From contig CACKCQ010000001.1 of assembly GCA_902598655.1 (NCBI GenBank), positions 62,001 through 126,000 on the forward strand: a stretch of 64,000 bases of DNA, read 5' to 3'. A model generated the notes under the pieces. It was not told the origin of the DNA, ran no database searches, and saw nothing but the letters and a program-made list of their open reading frames with translations. A program made the position numbers and the translations under genes. Source of the DNA: an uncultured Pelagibacteraceae bacterium (lineage in GTDB: Bacteria; Pseudomonadota; Alphaproteobacteria; Pelagibacterales; Pelagibacteraceae). Below are positions 19,975 through 29,188 of the stretch, piece by piece. Within the stretch, counting starts at the first letter, position 1, and each line of letters starts with the position of its first letter.

Positions 19975-21048
19975 ATGATTATTTCAGACATAACAAATAA
20001 AATTATTAACGGAGATAGTATTAAGGAATTAAAAAAAATTCCGGCTGAAAGTTTTGATCTTATATTTGCAGATCCACCTTACAACCTTCAACTAAAAAAG
20101 GAATTAAGTCGACCTGATAGATCCAAAGTTGATGCTGTAGATGATGCGTGGGATAAATTTGATAGTTTTAAAAGTTATGATGAGTTTTCAGTTCAATGGC
20201 TTAAAGAATGTAAAAGAATTTTAAAAAAAAATGGATCTATATGGGTCATAGGAAGTTATCATAATATTTTTAGAGTTGGTTCAAAAATGCAAGATTTAGG
20301 TTTTTGGATACTAAATGATGTGATTTGGAATAAAAATAACCCTATGCCAAATTTTAGAGGAACACGTTTTACGAATGCGCACGAAACACTTATATGGGCT
20401 TCAAAAAGTGAGGGCTCAAAATATACTTTTAATTATCAATCACTTAAATGTTTAAACGATGATCTACAGATGAGATCTACATGGAATTTACCTATATGTA
20501 ATGGAAAAGAAAGACTTAAAAATAATGGTAATAAAGTTCACTCAACGCAAAAGCCAGAGTCTTTATTGCACAGAATTATATTAGCATCCTCGAATAAAGG
20601 TGATTTAATATTGGACCCGTTTCTTGGTACGGGAACAACTGCTGTAGTTTCAAAAAAGTTAGGTAGAAACTATTTTGGGGTAGAAAAAGAAAAAAACTAT
20701 TTTGAAGCTGCAAGTAAAAGAATTAAAAATACAAAAATTATAGAAGATGAATATTTAGATACTATAAAAAATAATAGATCCAAACCAAGAGTGCCATTTG
20801 GATCTTTGGTTGAATTAGGAATTATTAAACCTGGTACTGAGATTTTTGATCAAAAAAAACAAATCAATGCGAAAATTATGATTGATGGTAGTATAAAATA
20901 TCGGAAATCAGAAGGATCAATTCATAAAGTTGCTGCACAAATATTAGGTGCTGAGAGCTGTAACGGTTGGACTTTTTGGTATTATAAATCAGGTAATTCA
21001 CTCAAACCAATTGATGATTTGAGGCAAAGACTAAGGCCAACTACTTAA
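19975..21048 (+). CDS. ccrM: CcrM-type adenine DNA methyltransferase (predicted GANTC); start corrected from the track's 19933 TTG to ATG at 19975
   Basis: FADPPYN and DPFLGTGTT motifs plus the C-terminal RAMA-like extension (VPFGSLVELGIIKPGTEIFD...); 19933 TTG coincides with a -35 box. Confidence 0.92.
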   Translation: MIISDITNKIINGDSIKELKKIPAESFDLIFADPPYNLQLKKELSRPDRSKVDAVDDAWDKFDSFKSYDEFSVQWLKECKRILKKNGSIWVIGSYHNIFRVGSKMQDLGFWILNDVIWNKNNPMPNFRGTRFTNAHETLIWASKSEGSKYTFNYQSLKCLNDDLQMRSTWNLPICNGKERLKNNGNKVHSTQKPESLLHRIILASSNKGDLILDPFLGTGTTAVVSKKLGRNYFGVEKEKNYFEAASKRIKNTKIIEDEYLDTIKNNRSKPRVPFGSLVELGIIKPGTEIFDQKKQINAKIMIDGSIKYRKSEGSIHKVAAQILGAESCNGWTFWYYKSGNSLKPIDDLRQRLRPTT

Positions 21049-22169
21049 TTTCTATAAATTTTTCCAAGATAACTCTCTAGAAATTTTTTATTTTTTGATA
21101 AAAATTTCAAAACAATATTTCTAATTAATATTATTATTGGATTAGTTAAATGGAAGGCAAAATGGTTTAATTTTGATCTTTTATTTACTAGTAATATTTT
21201 ACTAAACTTATCTTTATAAATACTATTTGAACTTGTAATATTTTCTAAAATACCATTTGCTGTTTCAATACTTTGAGAAGCACCTTGTGCAAAAGAAGGT
21301 GGAAAAGCAAATAAAGCATCTCCACTCAAATAAGTATTTTGATATTTTAGTGTGGGTAATTCAGTGCTCACAAATACAGGAAAACACTTTATATTTGCTA
21401 AACTTTCCAAATTTATAATAGAATTTTTTGAAATAAAGTCTTTTAAAGATTTTATAAATGTTTCTGAATTAAGAATATTTTTATCTTCAATTTCTTTAGT
21501 AGTTAGTTTCTTTTTGATTATAGCAACGAAATTATATTCGAGTTTTTGATTTACAGGATAAGTTACATAGTGAAAATTTGACCCCATATAAACAGAAATA
21601 TTATCTTTTTCATGTTGTTTTAAATTCGCCCTTAAAGCAATGTTGCCATTAAAAATTGGATTTAAGTGATTATTAGATATTTGGGATTTTAATTTTGAAA
21701 AAACACCGTCAGCAATTACAATATAATCGAAACTTTCGTTATTATTATCCCAGGAAATCTTTATTTTTTCATTATATTCAATATCCTGAATATCGGCTTT
21801 AAATTGAATTTTTTCCTCAGGGATATTATCAATTAAAAACTTTATTAATGTTGATCTTTTAAGTGTTGTGTAACGGTCATTTACATTATTGAATTGCTTT
21901 AAATCAATTTCACAAATCTTTTTAATATTATTTGCCTGGAAAAAATTAACTTTTGTTGGATAATAAACATCTGATGCTGAAATATTTTTAAATCCAATTT
22001 TATTCAACAAATTAATACTATTAACTGAAAGTTGAATACCATAACCTTCATTTAAATTGAGGTGATCTTTTTTTTCAAATATTTTATAGTCTATTTCGGT
22101 ATTTTTGTTTAATTCGTTTGCAAGATACAAACCAGATATACCAGCTCCAACAATTGCAACTTTTTTCAT
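21045..22169 (-). CDS. FAD-dependent monooxygenase (UbiH-like)
   Basis: KVAIVGAGISGLYLANEL, DYIVIADGVFSKLK, YLSGDALFAFPPSFAQGASQSIETA. Confidence 0.87.
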   Translation of the reverse strand: MKKVAIVGAGISGLYLANELNKNTEIDYKIFEKKDHLNLNEGYGIQLSVNSINLLNKIGFKNISASDVYYPTKVNFFQANNIKKICEIDLKQFNNVNDRYTTLKRSTLIKFLIDNIPEEKIQFKADIQDIEYNEKIKISWDNNNESFDYIVIADGVFSKLKSQISNNHLNPIFNGNIALRANLKQHEKDNISVYMGSNFHYVTYPVNQKLEYNFVAIIKKKLTTKEIEDKNILNSETFIKSLKDFISKNSIINLESLANIKCFPVFVSTELPTLKYQNTYLSGDALFAFPPSFAQGASQSIETANGILENITSSNSIYKDKFSKILLVNKRSKLNHFAFHLTNPIIILIRNIVLKFLSKNKKFLESYLGKIYRN

Positions 22170-23158
22170 TCAGATTTTGAGATGGTATAAAATATTTTTT
22201 TAGTAAATGATGGAATTATTTCTGAGCTTAATTTATCTTTTTTAATTAATATTTTATTTTTAATCTTTGGAGGTCTTTTTGTGTTATTTAACAAAATTTT
22301 CATTTCCATATTAGATAATTTTATATTAATTTTTTTATTATTTGAATAATTATACTTACTTTCTCGAACTTCAGTCATAGGAAAAATTGGCATATTTTTT
22401 AAAAATTTAAATTTATCATTTTTAACCAATAAGTAATTATTTTGTTTTTTGTAGATAGTCGCTTCAAAATATTTAGTTTTTATTTCTTTATTAATTTTAG
22501 TTAATTCAAAATCATTTTTTTTTAAAGATATACAATTTTTACTTAATGGACATTCTTTACAACTTGGATTTTTTGGTTTGCAAATTAAAGCACCTAATTC
22601 CATAATTGCTTGGGAGTAATCGCTAGCACGATCGGACAGTCCAAAAAAATTAATTTTTGTTTTTAAAAAATCTTTAGATATTTCACTCTGCTTTTTTAAA
22701 TGTAAAGTTCTTTTAAGAATTCTCTCTATATTTCCATCTAAAGGGATAGTTTTAATGTTAAATGCTATAGACATTATTGCTTTAGATGTATATTCACCAA
22801 CACCTGGTAATTGTATCAACTTTTCATAAGATTTTGGCAACTTACCATCGAAATCTTTAAGAATTTTAGTTGCACTTTTTTTTAGATTTCTTGCTCTTGA
22901 ATAATAACCAAGGCCTTCCCAATGTTTCATTAAGATCTTTTCATCAACATCTGCCAATGATTGAAAAGTTGGAATTTGTTTTACAAATTTTTTAAAATAA
23001 GGAATAACGGTTTTTACTTGAGTTTGCTGCAACATAAATTCACTAACAAACGTAAAATATTCTTTTTGCTTCTGAGAACCTTTTTTTCTCCAAGGTAAAA
23101 TTCTTTTATTATTATCGTACCAATGTAGAATTTTATTTGGTATGTTTTTATTATTCAT
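22166..23158 (-). CDS. mutY: A/G-specific adenine glycosylase; start placed at MNNKNIPN (23158) rather than the track's 23203
   Basis: WYDNNKRILPWR, FMLQQTQVKTVIPYF, LPGVGEYTSKAIMSIAF, CKPKNPSCKECPLSKNC (Fe-S cluster). Confidence 0.93.
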   Translation of the reverse strand: MNNKNIPNKILHWYDNNKRILPWRKKGSQKQKEYFTFVSEFMLQQTQVKTVIPYFKKFVKQIPTFQSLADVDEKILMKHWEGLGYYSRARNLKKSATKILKDFDGKLPKSYEKLIQLPGVGEYTSKAIMSIAFNIKTIPLDGNIERILKRTLHLKKQSEISKDFLKTKINFFGLSDRASDYSQAIMELGALICKPKNPSCKECPLSKNCISLKKNDFELTKINKEIKTKYFEATIYKKQNNYLLVKNDKFKFLKNMPIFPMTEVRESKYNYSNNKKINIKLSNMEMKILLNNTKRPPKIKNKILIKKDKLSSEIIPSFTKKIFYTISKSE

Positions 23159-23641
23159 ATGAGTCAAAAATATAATACTAAGCAGAGATATAATTCCATT
23201 CAAGGTTTAAGATCTTTTAAAGATACTTTACCCACAGAAGCAAAAAGAATAATTAGTAAAAAAGGTAAAATTTATAATGAAACTTTAGATAATTGGAAAT
23301 ATTTAGTAGGTAAAGATTTATTTAAAGTAAGCTTTCCTAAGTCATATAAAAGTTCAAATAAATTGTCGGGTAGTCGTTTAAATATTTTGGTAAAGAGGGG
23401 AAATGAAGTTGATCTTGAGTATTCTAAAAAAGAAATAATAAAAAAAATTAATATTTTTTTTGGCTATCATGTTTTAGATGACATTAAATTGAATACATTT
23501 GATGGAAAAATTGAAGAAAGCTATAAAAATACCGCTATTAATGCGACAAAAAATAAACATATAAAGAGCATAAATAATATTAAAAATGACAAAATAAAAA
23601 ATTCACTTTTAGAGCTTAGTAAACATTTTAAAATAAAATGA
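23159..23641 (+). CDS. DUF721 (DciA-like) protein
   Basis: Size, N-terminal arrangement and position next to mutY and a dsbA-like gene and smc; sequence similarity weak by eye. Confidence 0.6.
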   Translation: MSQKYNTKQRYNSIQGLRSFKDTLPTEAKRIISKKGKIYNETLDNWKYLVGKDLFKVSFPKSYKSSNKLSGSRLNILVKRGNEVDLEYSKKEIIKKINIFFGYHVLDDIKLNTFDGKIEESYKNTAINATKNKHIKSINNIKNDKIKNSLLELSKHFKIK

Positions 23642-24213
23642 AAAAAATAATTTTTATCTTAATTTTAATTTTTTTTAATTTCATCAATGCTAATTCTGAA
23701 GTTAAACCAATTTTAGTTGGAAATGCAGACTCTAAAGTTAAGTTAATGGTTTTTGAATCTTTAACTTGTAGTCATTGTGCAAATTTTCATAAAAATATAT
23801 ATCCCAAATTAAAAGAAGATTTTATTGATAAAGGATTGATTTCAATAGAATTTAAAAGCTTTCCATTAGACATCATTGCATTTAATGCAACTAAATTAGC
23901 GCATTGTAGAAATGATGGTGAGCATGAAATTTTGCATCATTTATATTTAAATCAAGATAAGTGGATAAAAGGAAAAAATGAATTAGAGGCTAATCAAGCA
24001 ATGAAAAAATTTATTGATAATACTGAATACAATCTTGATTTTGATAAGTGCTTGGCGGATAAAAAAATAGAGGATCATATTTTAGAAGACCGAATCGAAG
24101 GTGTTAAAAAGTATAAAGTGAATGCTACTCCTACAGTCATAATTAACGGGAAAAAGTTTGAAAATCACTCAAACTACAAAAAATTAAAAAAATACATTGA
24201 AAAACTGATATAA
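23638..24213 (+). CDS. DsbA-family thiol:disulfide interchange protein, exported
   Basis: Signal peptide; FESLTCSHCANFHKNIYPKL (CxxC); cis-Pro NATPTVIING. Confidence 0.9.
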   Translation: MKKIIFILILIFFNFINANSEVKPILVGNADSKVKLMVFESLTCSHCANFHKNIYPKLKEDFIDKGLISIEFKSFPLDIIAFNATKLAHCRNDGEHEILHHLYLNQDKWIKGKNELEANQAMKKFIDNTEYNLDFDKCLADKKIEDHILEDRIEGVKKYKVNATPTVIINGKKFENHSNYKKLKKYIEKLI

Positions 24214-24221
24214 GTCAGTGA

Positions 24222-26795
24222 ATGGAATTTAAAAAAATCCAACTAAATGGATTTAAGTCTTTTGCTGAAAAAACTAATTTCCTGATTGAAGAAGGTTTAA
24301 CTGGGATAGTTGGTCCAAACGGTTGTGGCAAATCAAATATAGTGGAGTCGTTGCGATGGTGTATGGGTGAGACATCAGCAAAAAGTATGAGAGGTTCAGG
24401 AATGGAAGATGTTATATTTTCCGGAACTTCAAATAAACCATCAAAAAATATTGCAGAAGTTTTAGTGAGCTTATCAAATGACAATAAAGATGGTCCTCTA
24501 CAATATAATGAGCTTGATGAAATTGAAATAAGAAGAAAAATAGAAAAAGATAAAGGCTCAAAATTTTATATAAATGGGAAAGAAGTTAGAGCTAAAGATG
24601 CTCAGATGTTTTTTGCAGATTTATCAACAGGTGCTCATTCACCTTCGATTATTAGTCAAGGTAGAATTGGAGCCTTGGTCACGGCAAAACCTTCTGATCG
24701 AAGAGCTATCTTAGAAGAAGCAGCTGGTATAGCAGGTTTACATGTTAGAAGACACGAAGCAGAATTAAGATTAGGCGCGGCTGAAAATAATTTAAAAAGG
24801 GCAGATGAATTAAGAAGACAACAGGAAAGACAATTAGCAAATTTGCAAAAGCAAGCTGAAGAAGCTGCAAAATACAAATCTATTTCAGAAGAGATAAAAA
24901 AAGTTGAGGCAGGTTTATATTATTTACGTCTTTTAGAAATTGATAATGAAATTAAAGTAGAGAATGAGATCAACAATGAGGCTGATGATCAAGTCAAGTC
25001 CTTCAATGATAAATTAGAGAGTTTAAGCATGAAGATTATTGAGAAGAATAAGAATGTAAATCCTATAAGAGAAAAAAATCAAGAAAACTTGTCAAAAATA
25101 CAAAGGTTAAATTTAGAGTTAAAGAGCTTAGATGAAGAAAAAGACAGAGTTAATGATGAAATACAATCAATTAGAAAGGCTTTAAGTGTAATTGATGAGG
25201 ATATTGTTAGAGAAAAAAGCATAATCATTGATGCAAACTCTAATGAAAAAAGACTTAGAGAAGAAAAAGAAAATTTAATTACAGTCGATTCAAAATATTA
25301 TGAAACTGAAAAATTGTCAGGTTTAGATTTGGTAAATGCAAAAGGAAAATTAAAAGATGAGCAAGATAAGTTAGAGAGAATACTAGAAAATCTAAACCTT
25401 GATACTTTAAAAAAGAACTCAGAAACTATTGATTTAGCAAGTGAGCAGTTAGATAAAGCAAAAGAAATGCTCTCAGAGAACAATATCAATGGTGCAACTA
25501 ATTTAATAGATGAATGCAAAATAAATCTTTCATTTTTAAAAATGAAAATTAATGAAATGCATGATGATGATTTAGCGATAACAGTAACTAAGAAAAACGA
25601 AGAAATCAAAAGTCTACAAGAAGAATACGCTGAAGCATTTAGTACAAATCAAAATATCAAAAAAGAATCAATTAAGAGAAGTGAAAGAATTAAAATAATT
25701 GATCAAGAAATAGAAAGTTGGAAAAACTTATTGGTAAATTCTGAAAAAATGATTAATGAATTAAATAGTAGAAAAGATACTCAACAAAAAAAATTAGATA
25801 GCCTAGAAAAACAACCTCAAACACAAGCTGAAAGAAAAGGACAAATATCTGAAAATTTAAGAATTTCCGAAAAAGAAAAAAGTGATAATGAAATATTAAT
25901 AGATGAACTAGATAAAGAGATTAACGAATTAAGAATCAATCTTAATACAACAAAGGAAGAGTCTATTGAAATAAGAGAGCGAAAAGCAAGCTCTGGAGCA
26001 ACAATCGATGGTTTGAATAAAAGAAGAAATGATTTGTTAGAAAGAGTATCAACAGAACTTAATTTAAAAGAAGAGGAGATACTTAATTTTTCAAATTTAA
26101 AAGATGCATCTGAATATCCAGATACAGTGACACAAGAAGAATTGCTTGATGAAAAAAAAAGAGAAAGAGAAAAATTAGGCTCAGTTAACTTAAGAGCAGA
26201 CGAAGAGACTTCAAAATATGAAGACGAAATTAAGAAAATGGAAAAAGATAGACAAGATTTAGTAACTGCAATTATAAAGTTAAAAGAAAGTATTACTGAA
26301 CTAAATCAGAAAGGCAGAGAAAGACTTCTAGATGCTTTTGAAAAAGTTAATAGAAAGTTCAATGAAGTCTATACCAAACTATTTAATGGAGGAAGCGCAA
26401 AGCTAGAACTAGTAGACTCTGATGATCCTTTAGATGCAGGATTAGAAATGTTAGTAAGTCCACCAGGAAAAAGATTGCAATCAATAACTTTATTATCTGG
26501 TGGTGAACAAGCCTTGACAGCTTTATCTTTAATCTTTGCAGTGTTTCTTACTAATCCAGCTCCTATATGTGTTCTCGATGAAGTAGACGCACCTCTCGAT
26601 GATGCGAATGTAACAAGATTTTGCAATCTTTTGACGGAACTAACCAAAATTACATCTACAAGATTTATTATTGTAACCCACCACGCTCTAACCATGTCTA
26701 AAATGGACAGACTATACGGCGTAACAATGCCAGAAAAAGGAATTAGCCAACTAGTTGCTGTAGATCTTCAAAAAGCAGAGAGTATGGTTGCTTAA
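24222..26795 (+). CDS. smc: Chromosome segregation SMC protein, short (857 aa)
   Basis: Walker A GIVGPNGCGKSNIVESLRW, signature LLSGGEQALTALSLIFAV, Walker B ICVLDEVDAPLDDANV, with an internal coiled coil. Confidence 0.92.
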   Translation: MEFKKIQLNGFKSFAEKTNFLIEEGLTGIVGPNGCGKSNIVESLRWCMGETSAKSMRGSGMEDVIFSGTSNKPSKNIAEVLVSLSNDNKDGPLQYNELDEIEIRRKIEKDKGSKFYINGKEVRAKDAQMFFADLSTGAHSPSIISQGRIGALVTAKPSDRRAILEEAAGIAGLHVRRHEAELRLGAAENNLKRADELRRQQERQLANLQKQAEEAAKYKSISEEIKKVEAGLYYLRLLEIDNEIKVENEINNEADDQVKSFNDKLESLSMKIIEKNKNVNPIREKNQENLSKIQRLNLELKSLDEEKDRVNDEIQSIRKALSVIDEDIVREKSIIIDANSNEKRLREEKENLITVDSKYYETEKLSGLDLVNAKGKLKDEQDKLERILENLNLDTLKKNSETIDLASEQLDKAKEMLSENNINGATNLIDECKINLSFLKMKINEMHDDDLAITVTKKNEEIKSLQEEYAEAFSTNQNIKKESIKRSERIKIIDQEIESWKNLLVNSEKMINELNSRKDTQQKKLDSLEKQPQTQAERKGQISENLRISEKEKSDNEILIDELDKEINELRINLNTTKEESIEIRERKASSGATIDGLNKRRNDLLERVSTELNLKEEEILNFSNLKDASEYPDTVTQEELLDEKKREREKLGSVNLRADEETSKYEDEIKKMEKDRQDLVTAIIKLKESITELNQKGRERLLDAFEKVNRKFNEVYTKLFNGGSAKLELVDSDDPLDAGLEMLVSPPGKRLQSITLLSGGEQALTALSLIFAVFLTNPAPICVLDEVDAPLDDANVTRFCNLLTELTKITSTRFIIVTHHALTMSKMDRLYGVTMPEKGISQLVAVDLQKAESMVA

Positions 26796-26797
26796 TA

Positions 26798-27073
26798 ATG
26801 GATGAAGACCAATTTAAAACTCGCCTAAAAATTGCAAAAAATAAAACCGATAAAGACAAAAAAACTGAAGACGGAAATAAAGGCTCAAGTATGGGGTCAG
26901 CCTTCAAAATGAGCACGGAATTGGTATCTGCAGTGGCTGTTGGGACAATTATTGGGTTTATTTTAGACAATTGGTTTGGTACTAAACCTTGGTTAATTTT
27001 AATATTTTTTTTTATTGGTGTAGTAGCTGGAATTATGAACGTTATTAGATCAGCAAAAAAAATGCAAAAATAG
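26798..27073 (+). CDS. atpI: ATP synthase protein I (AtpI-like)
   Basis: Two-TM protein (VAVGTIIGFILDNWFGTKPWLILIFFFIGVVAGIMNV) directly upstream of atpB. Confidence 0.85.
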   Translation: MDEDQFKTRLKIAKNKTDKDKKTEDGNKGSSMGSAFKMSTELVSAVAVGTIIGFILDNWFGTKPWLILIFFFIGVVAGIMNVIRSAKKMQK

Positions 27074-27080
27074 TAGGCAA

Positions 27081-27812
27081 ATGGCAGCAAATCCAATGTA
27101 CCAATTCAACGTTTACCGAATTGGTCCAGAAATTAAAATAAATAACATAGATATTTCGTTCACAAACGCGAGTTTGTTTATGGTCATAAGTTCACTAGCA
27201 ATATTAATTATTTTTAATTTAGGCACGAAGAGATCTATCATACCAAATAAAATTCAATTACTTGCGGAACTCAGTTACTCTTTTATTTCAAAAATGATAA
27301 GTGATACAGCTGGATCAAAAGCTAAGCCTTACTTCTCTTTCATATTTTCTTTATTCATGTTTGTTTTATTTTGTAACATGTTTGGGATGATACCATACTC
27401 TTTTACTGTCACTAGCCACATCATTGTAACTTTTGTGTTAGCAGCATTTATATTTATAGGAGTAACAATAATTGGATTTATTAAACATGGACTTGGATAC
27501 TTAAAACTTTTTGTACCGAGTGGAGTTCCGATGGTTTTATTGCCATTAATAGTTGTTATAGAAATAATTTCATACTTAAGTAGACCAATTAGTTTATCAG
27601 TTAGATTGTTTGCAAATATGATGGCAGGCCATACGATGATGAAAGTTTTTGGAGGTTTCGTAGTTAGCTTAGGAATTGTTGGAGGCTGGCTACCACTAGG
27701 TTTTTCAGTTGCATTAACAGGTTTGGAGATATTAGTTGCTTTTCTTCAAGCATATGTATTTGCAATTTTAACATGTATCTATTTGAATGATGCATTAAAT
27801 TTACACCATTAA
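27081..27812 (+). CDS. atpB: F0F1 ATP synthase subunit a
   Basis: SLSVRLFANMMAGHTMMKV, FLQAYVFAILTCIYLNDAL. Confidence 0.97.
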   Translation: MAANPMYQFNVYRIGPEIKINNIDISFTNASLFMVISSLAILIIFNLGTKRSIIPNKIQLLAELSYSFISKMISDTAGSKAKPYFSFIFSLFMFVLFCNMFGMIPYSFTVTSHIIVTFVLAAFIFIGVTIIGFIKHGLGYLKLFVPSGVPMVLLPLIVVIEIISYLSRPISLSVRLFANMMAGHTMMKVFGGFVVSLGIVGGWLPLGFSVALTGLEILVAFLQAYVFAILTCIYLNDALNLHH

Positions 27813-27831
27813 TTAACATAAGGAGGATATA

Positions 27832-28059
27832 ATGGAATTAGAAGCAGCAAAAATGATAGGAGCAGGACTAGCAGCAATTGCGCTTGCAGGTGCAGGAGTT
27901 GGAATTGGGATAATTTTTGGAAATTATCTTTCAGGTGCAATGAGAAATCCATCTGCAGCTCAAAAGCAGTTTCCAAACTTACTATTAGGCTTTGCATTAG
28001 CGGAAGCGACTGGTTTATTTGGATTAGTTGTTGCATTAATTATTCTTTTCGCGTTTTAA
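27832..28059 (+). CDS. atpE: F0F1 ATP synthase subunit c
   Basis: 75 aa, two TM; AGAGVGIGIIFGNYLSGAMRNP, FALAEATGLFGLVVALIILF. Confidence 0.97.
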   Translation: MELEAAKMIGAGLAAIALAGAGVGIGIIFGNYLSGAMRNPSAAQKQFPNLLLGFALAEATGLFGLVVALIILFAF

Positions 28060-28062
28060 TTA

Positions 28063-28653
28063 ATGTTGAAAAAGATAATTTTTCAATTTCTTGCTTTAAG
28101 TCTTATTTTTACTTATAGCGCTCAAAGCGCAGAGAGTGGAGGTATGCCCCAGCTTAATCCTGAGTTTTGGATATCTCAAATTTTTTGGTTAGTACTTACT
28201 TTTGGATTATTGTTTATAATTTTATCTAAATTCATACTACCAAAGATTAGTAACAATATTGAAACCAGAAAATCACAAATCTTAGAGAATATCGAAACTG
28301 CAGACAAACAACGGGAAGAAACTGAAAAAAAAGTTCAAGAATTTGATAAAATTATCAATGATACAAAAGTCGAAGCAAAAAACTTCTTTAATAGTGAAAG
28401 ACAAAAAGTTTTGGACGATATAAACAATAAAAGATTATCTTTAGAAAAGGATATCGAAAAAGAAATAATAAAAGCTGAAGAAGAAATAGACCAATTAAAA
28501 AAAACTTCTCAAGAGAAAATTACTAAAATTGCAATTGAGACATCCTCCGATCTAGTTAAACAATTAATTGGTGAAGATATAAATAAAAGTAGTCTTTCAG
28601 CCATAGTTGAAGACCTTTCTAAAAAAGAAATGGAAAAACATAATGGCATTTGA
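28063..28653 (+). CDS. F0F1 ATP synthase subunit b'
   Basis: Signal-like N-terminus, TM plus long charged helix; paired with a second b subunit. Confidence 0.88.
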   Translation: MLKKIIFQFLALSLIFTYSAQSAESGGMPQLNPEFWISQIFWLVLTFGLLFIILSKFILPKISNNIETRKSQILENIETADKQREETEKKVQEFDKIINDTKVEAKNFFNSERQKVLDDINNKRLSLEKDIEKEIIKAEEEIDQLKKTSQEKITKIAIETSSDLVKQLIGEDINKSSLSAIVEDLSKKEMEKHNGI

Positions 28654-29140
28654 TGCAACATTTTGGGTAGCAGTTTCTTTTGTAATATTTTTTGGAGCGC
28701 TAATTTATTTAAAAGTTCCACAAAATGTTAATAATTTATTGAGCAAAATGATTACTGATATCAAAAATGAAATTGATGAAAGTGAAAAACTCCGAGCTGA
28801 ATCTAAAAGACTATTAGATGAGGCGCAAAAGAAGCTAGATACTGCAAAAATTGAGAGTGAAAAGATTATGCAGCAGTCAAAAGATGAAACTGAAAGATTT
28901 GTAATAGAAATGAATGACAAATTTCATAAATCAGCTGAACTCAAGAAAAGTCTGGCAGAAACTAAAATATCTCAAATGAAGGATAATGCCATTAAAGAAA
29001 TTAAAGATACATCAATTAACATTGCTGTAGAGTCTGTGAAAAAAATTATTACAACGTCTGTTGATAAGTCTAAACTTGACAATTTGTTTAATAAAAATCT
29101 TGAAGAAACAAAGACAGAATTAAAGAAAATTAGTTCTTAA
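28643..29140 (+). CDS. atpF: F0F1 ATP synthase subunit b; start placed at MAFDATFW (28643)
   Basis: MAFDATFWVAVSFVIFFGALIYLKVP TM followed by charged helix; in frame with the track's ORF start at 28607. Confidence 0.9.
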   Translation: MAFDATFWVAVSFVIFFGALIYLKVPQNVNNLLSKMITDIKNEIDESEKLRAESKRLLDEAQKKLDTAKIESEKIMQQSKDETERFVIEMNDKFHKSAELKKSLAETKISQMKDNAIKEIKDTSINIAVESVKKIITTSVDKSKLDNLFNKNLEETKTELKKISS

Positions 29141-29188
29141 ACTAAGATAGTTTATCAAATTTTATAAAAATAATGTAAATTAAGGAAT

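Noticed and set aside
26369-27096. Antisense ORFs (108 and 117 aa) opposite smc end and atpI
   Set aside because: Shadow ORFs of conserved coding sequence, no recognisable domain or plausible start context.
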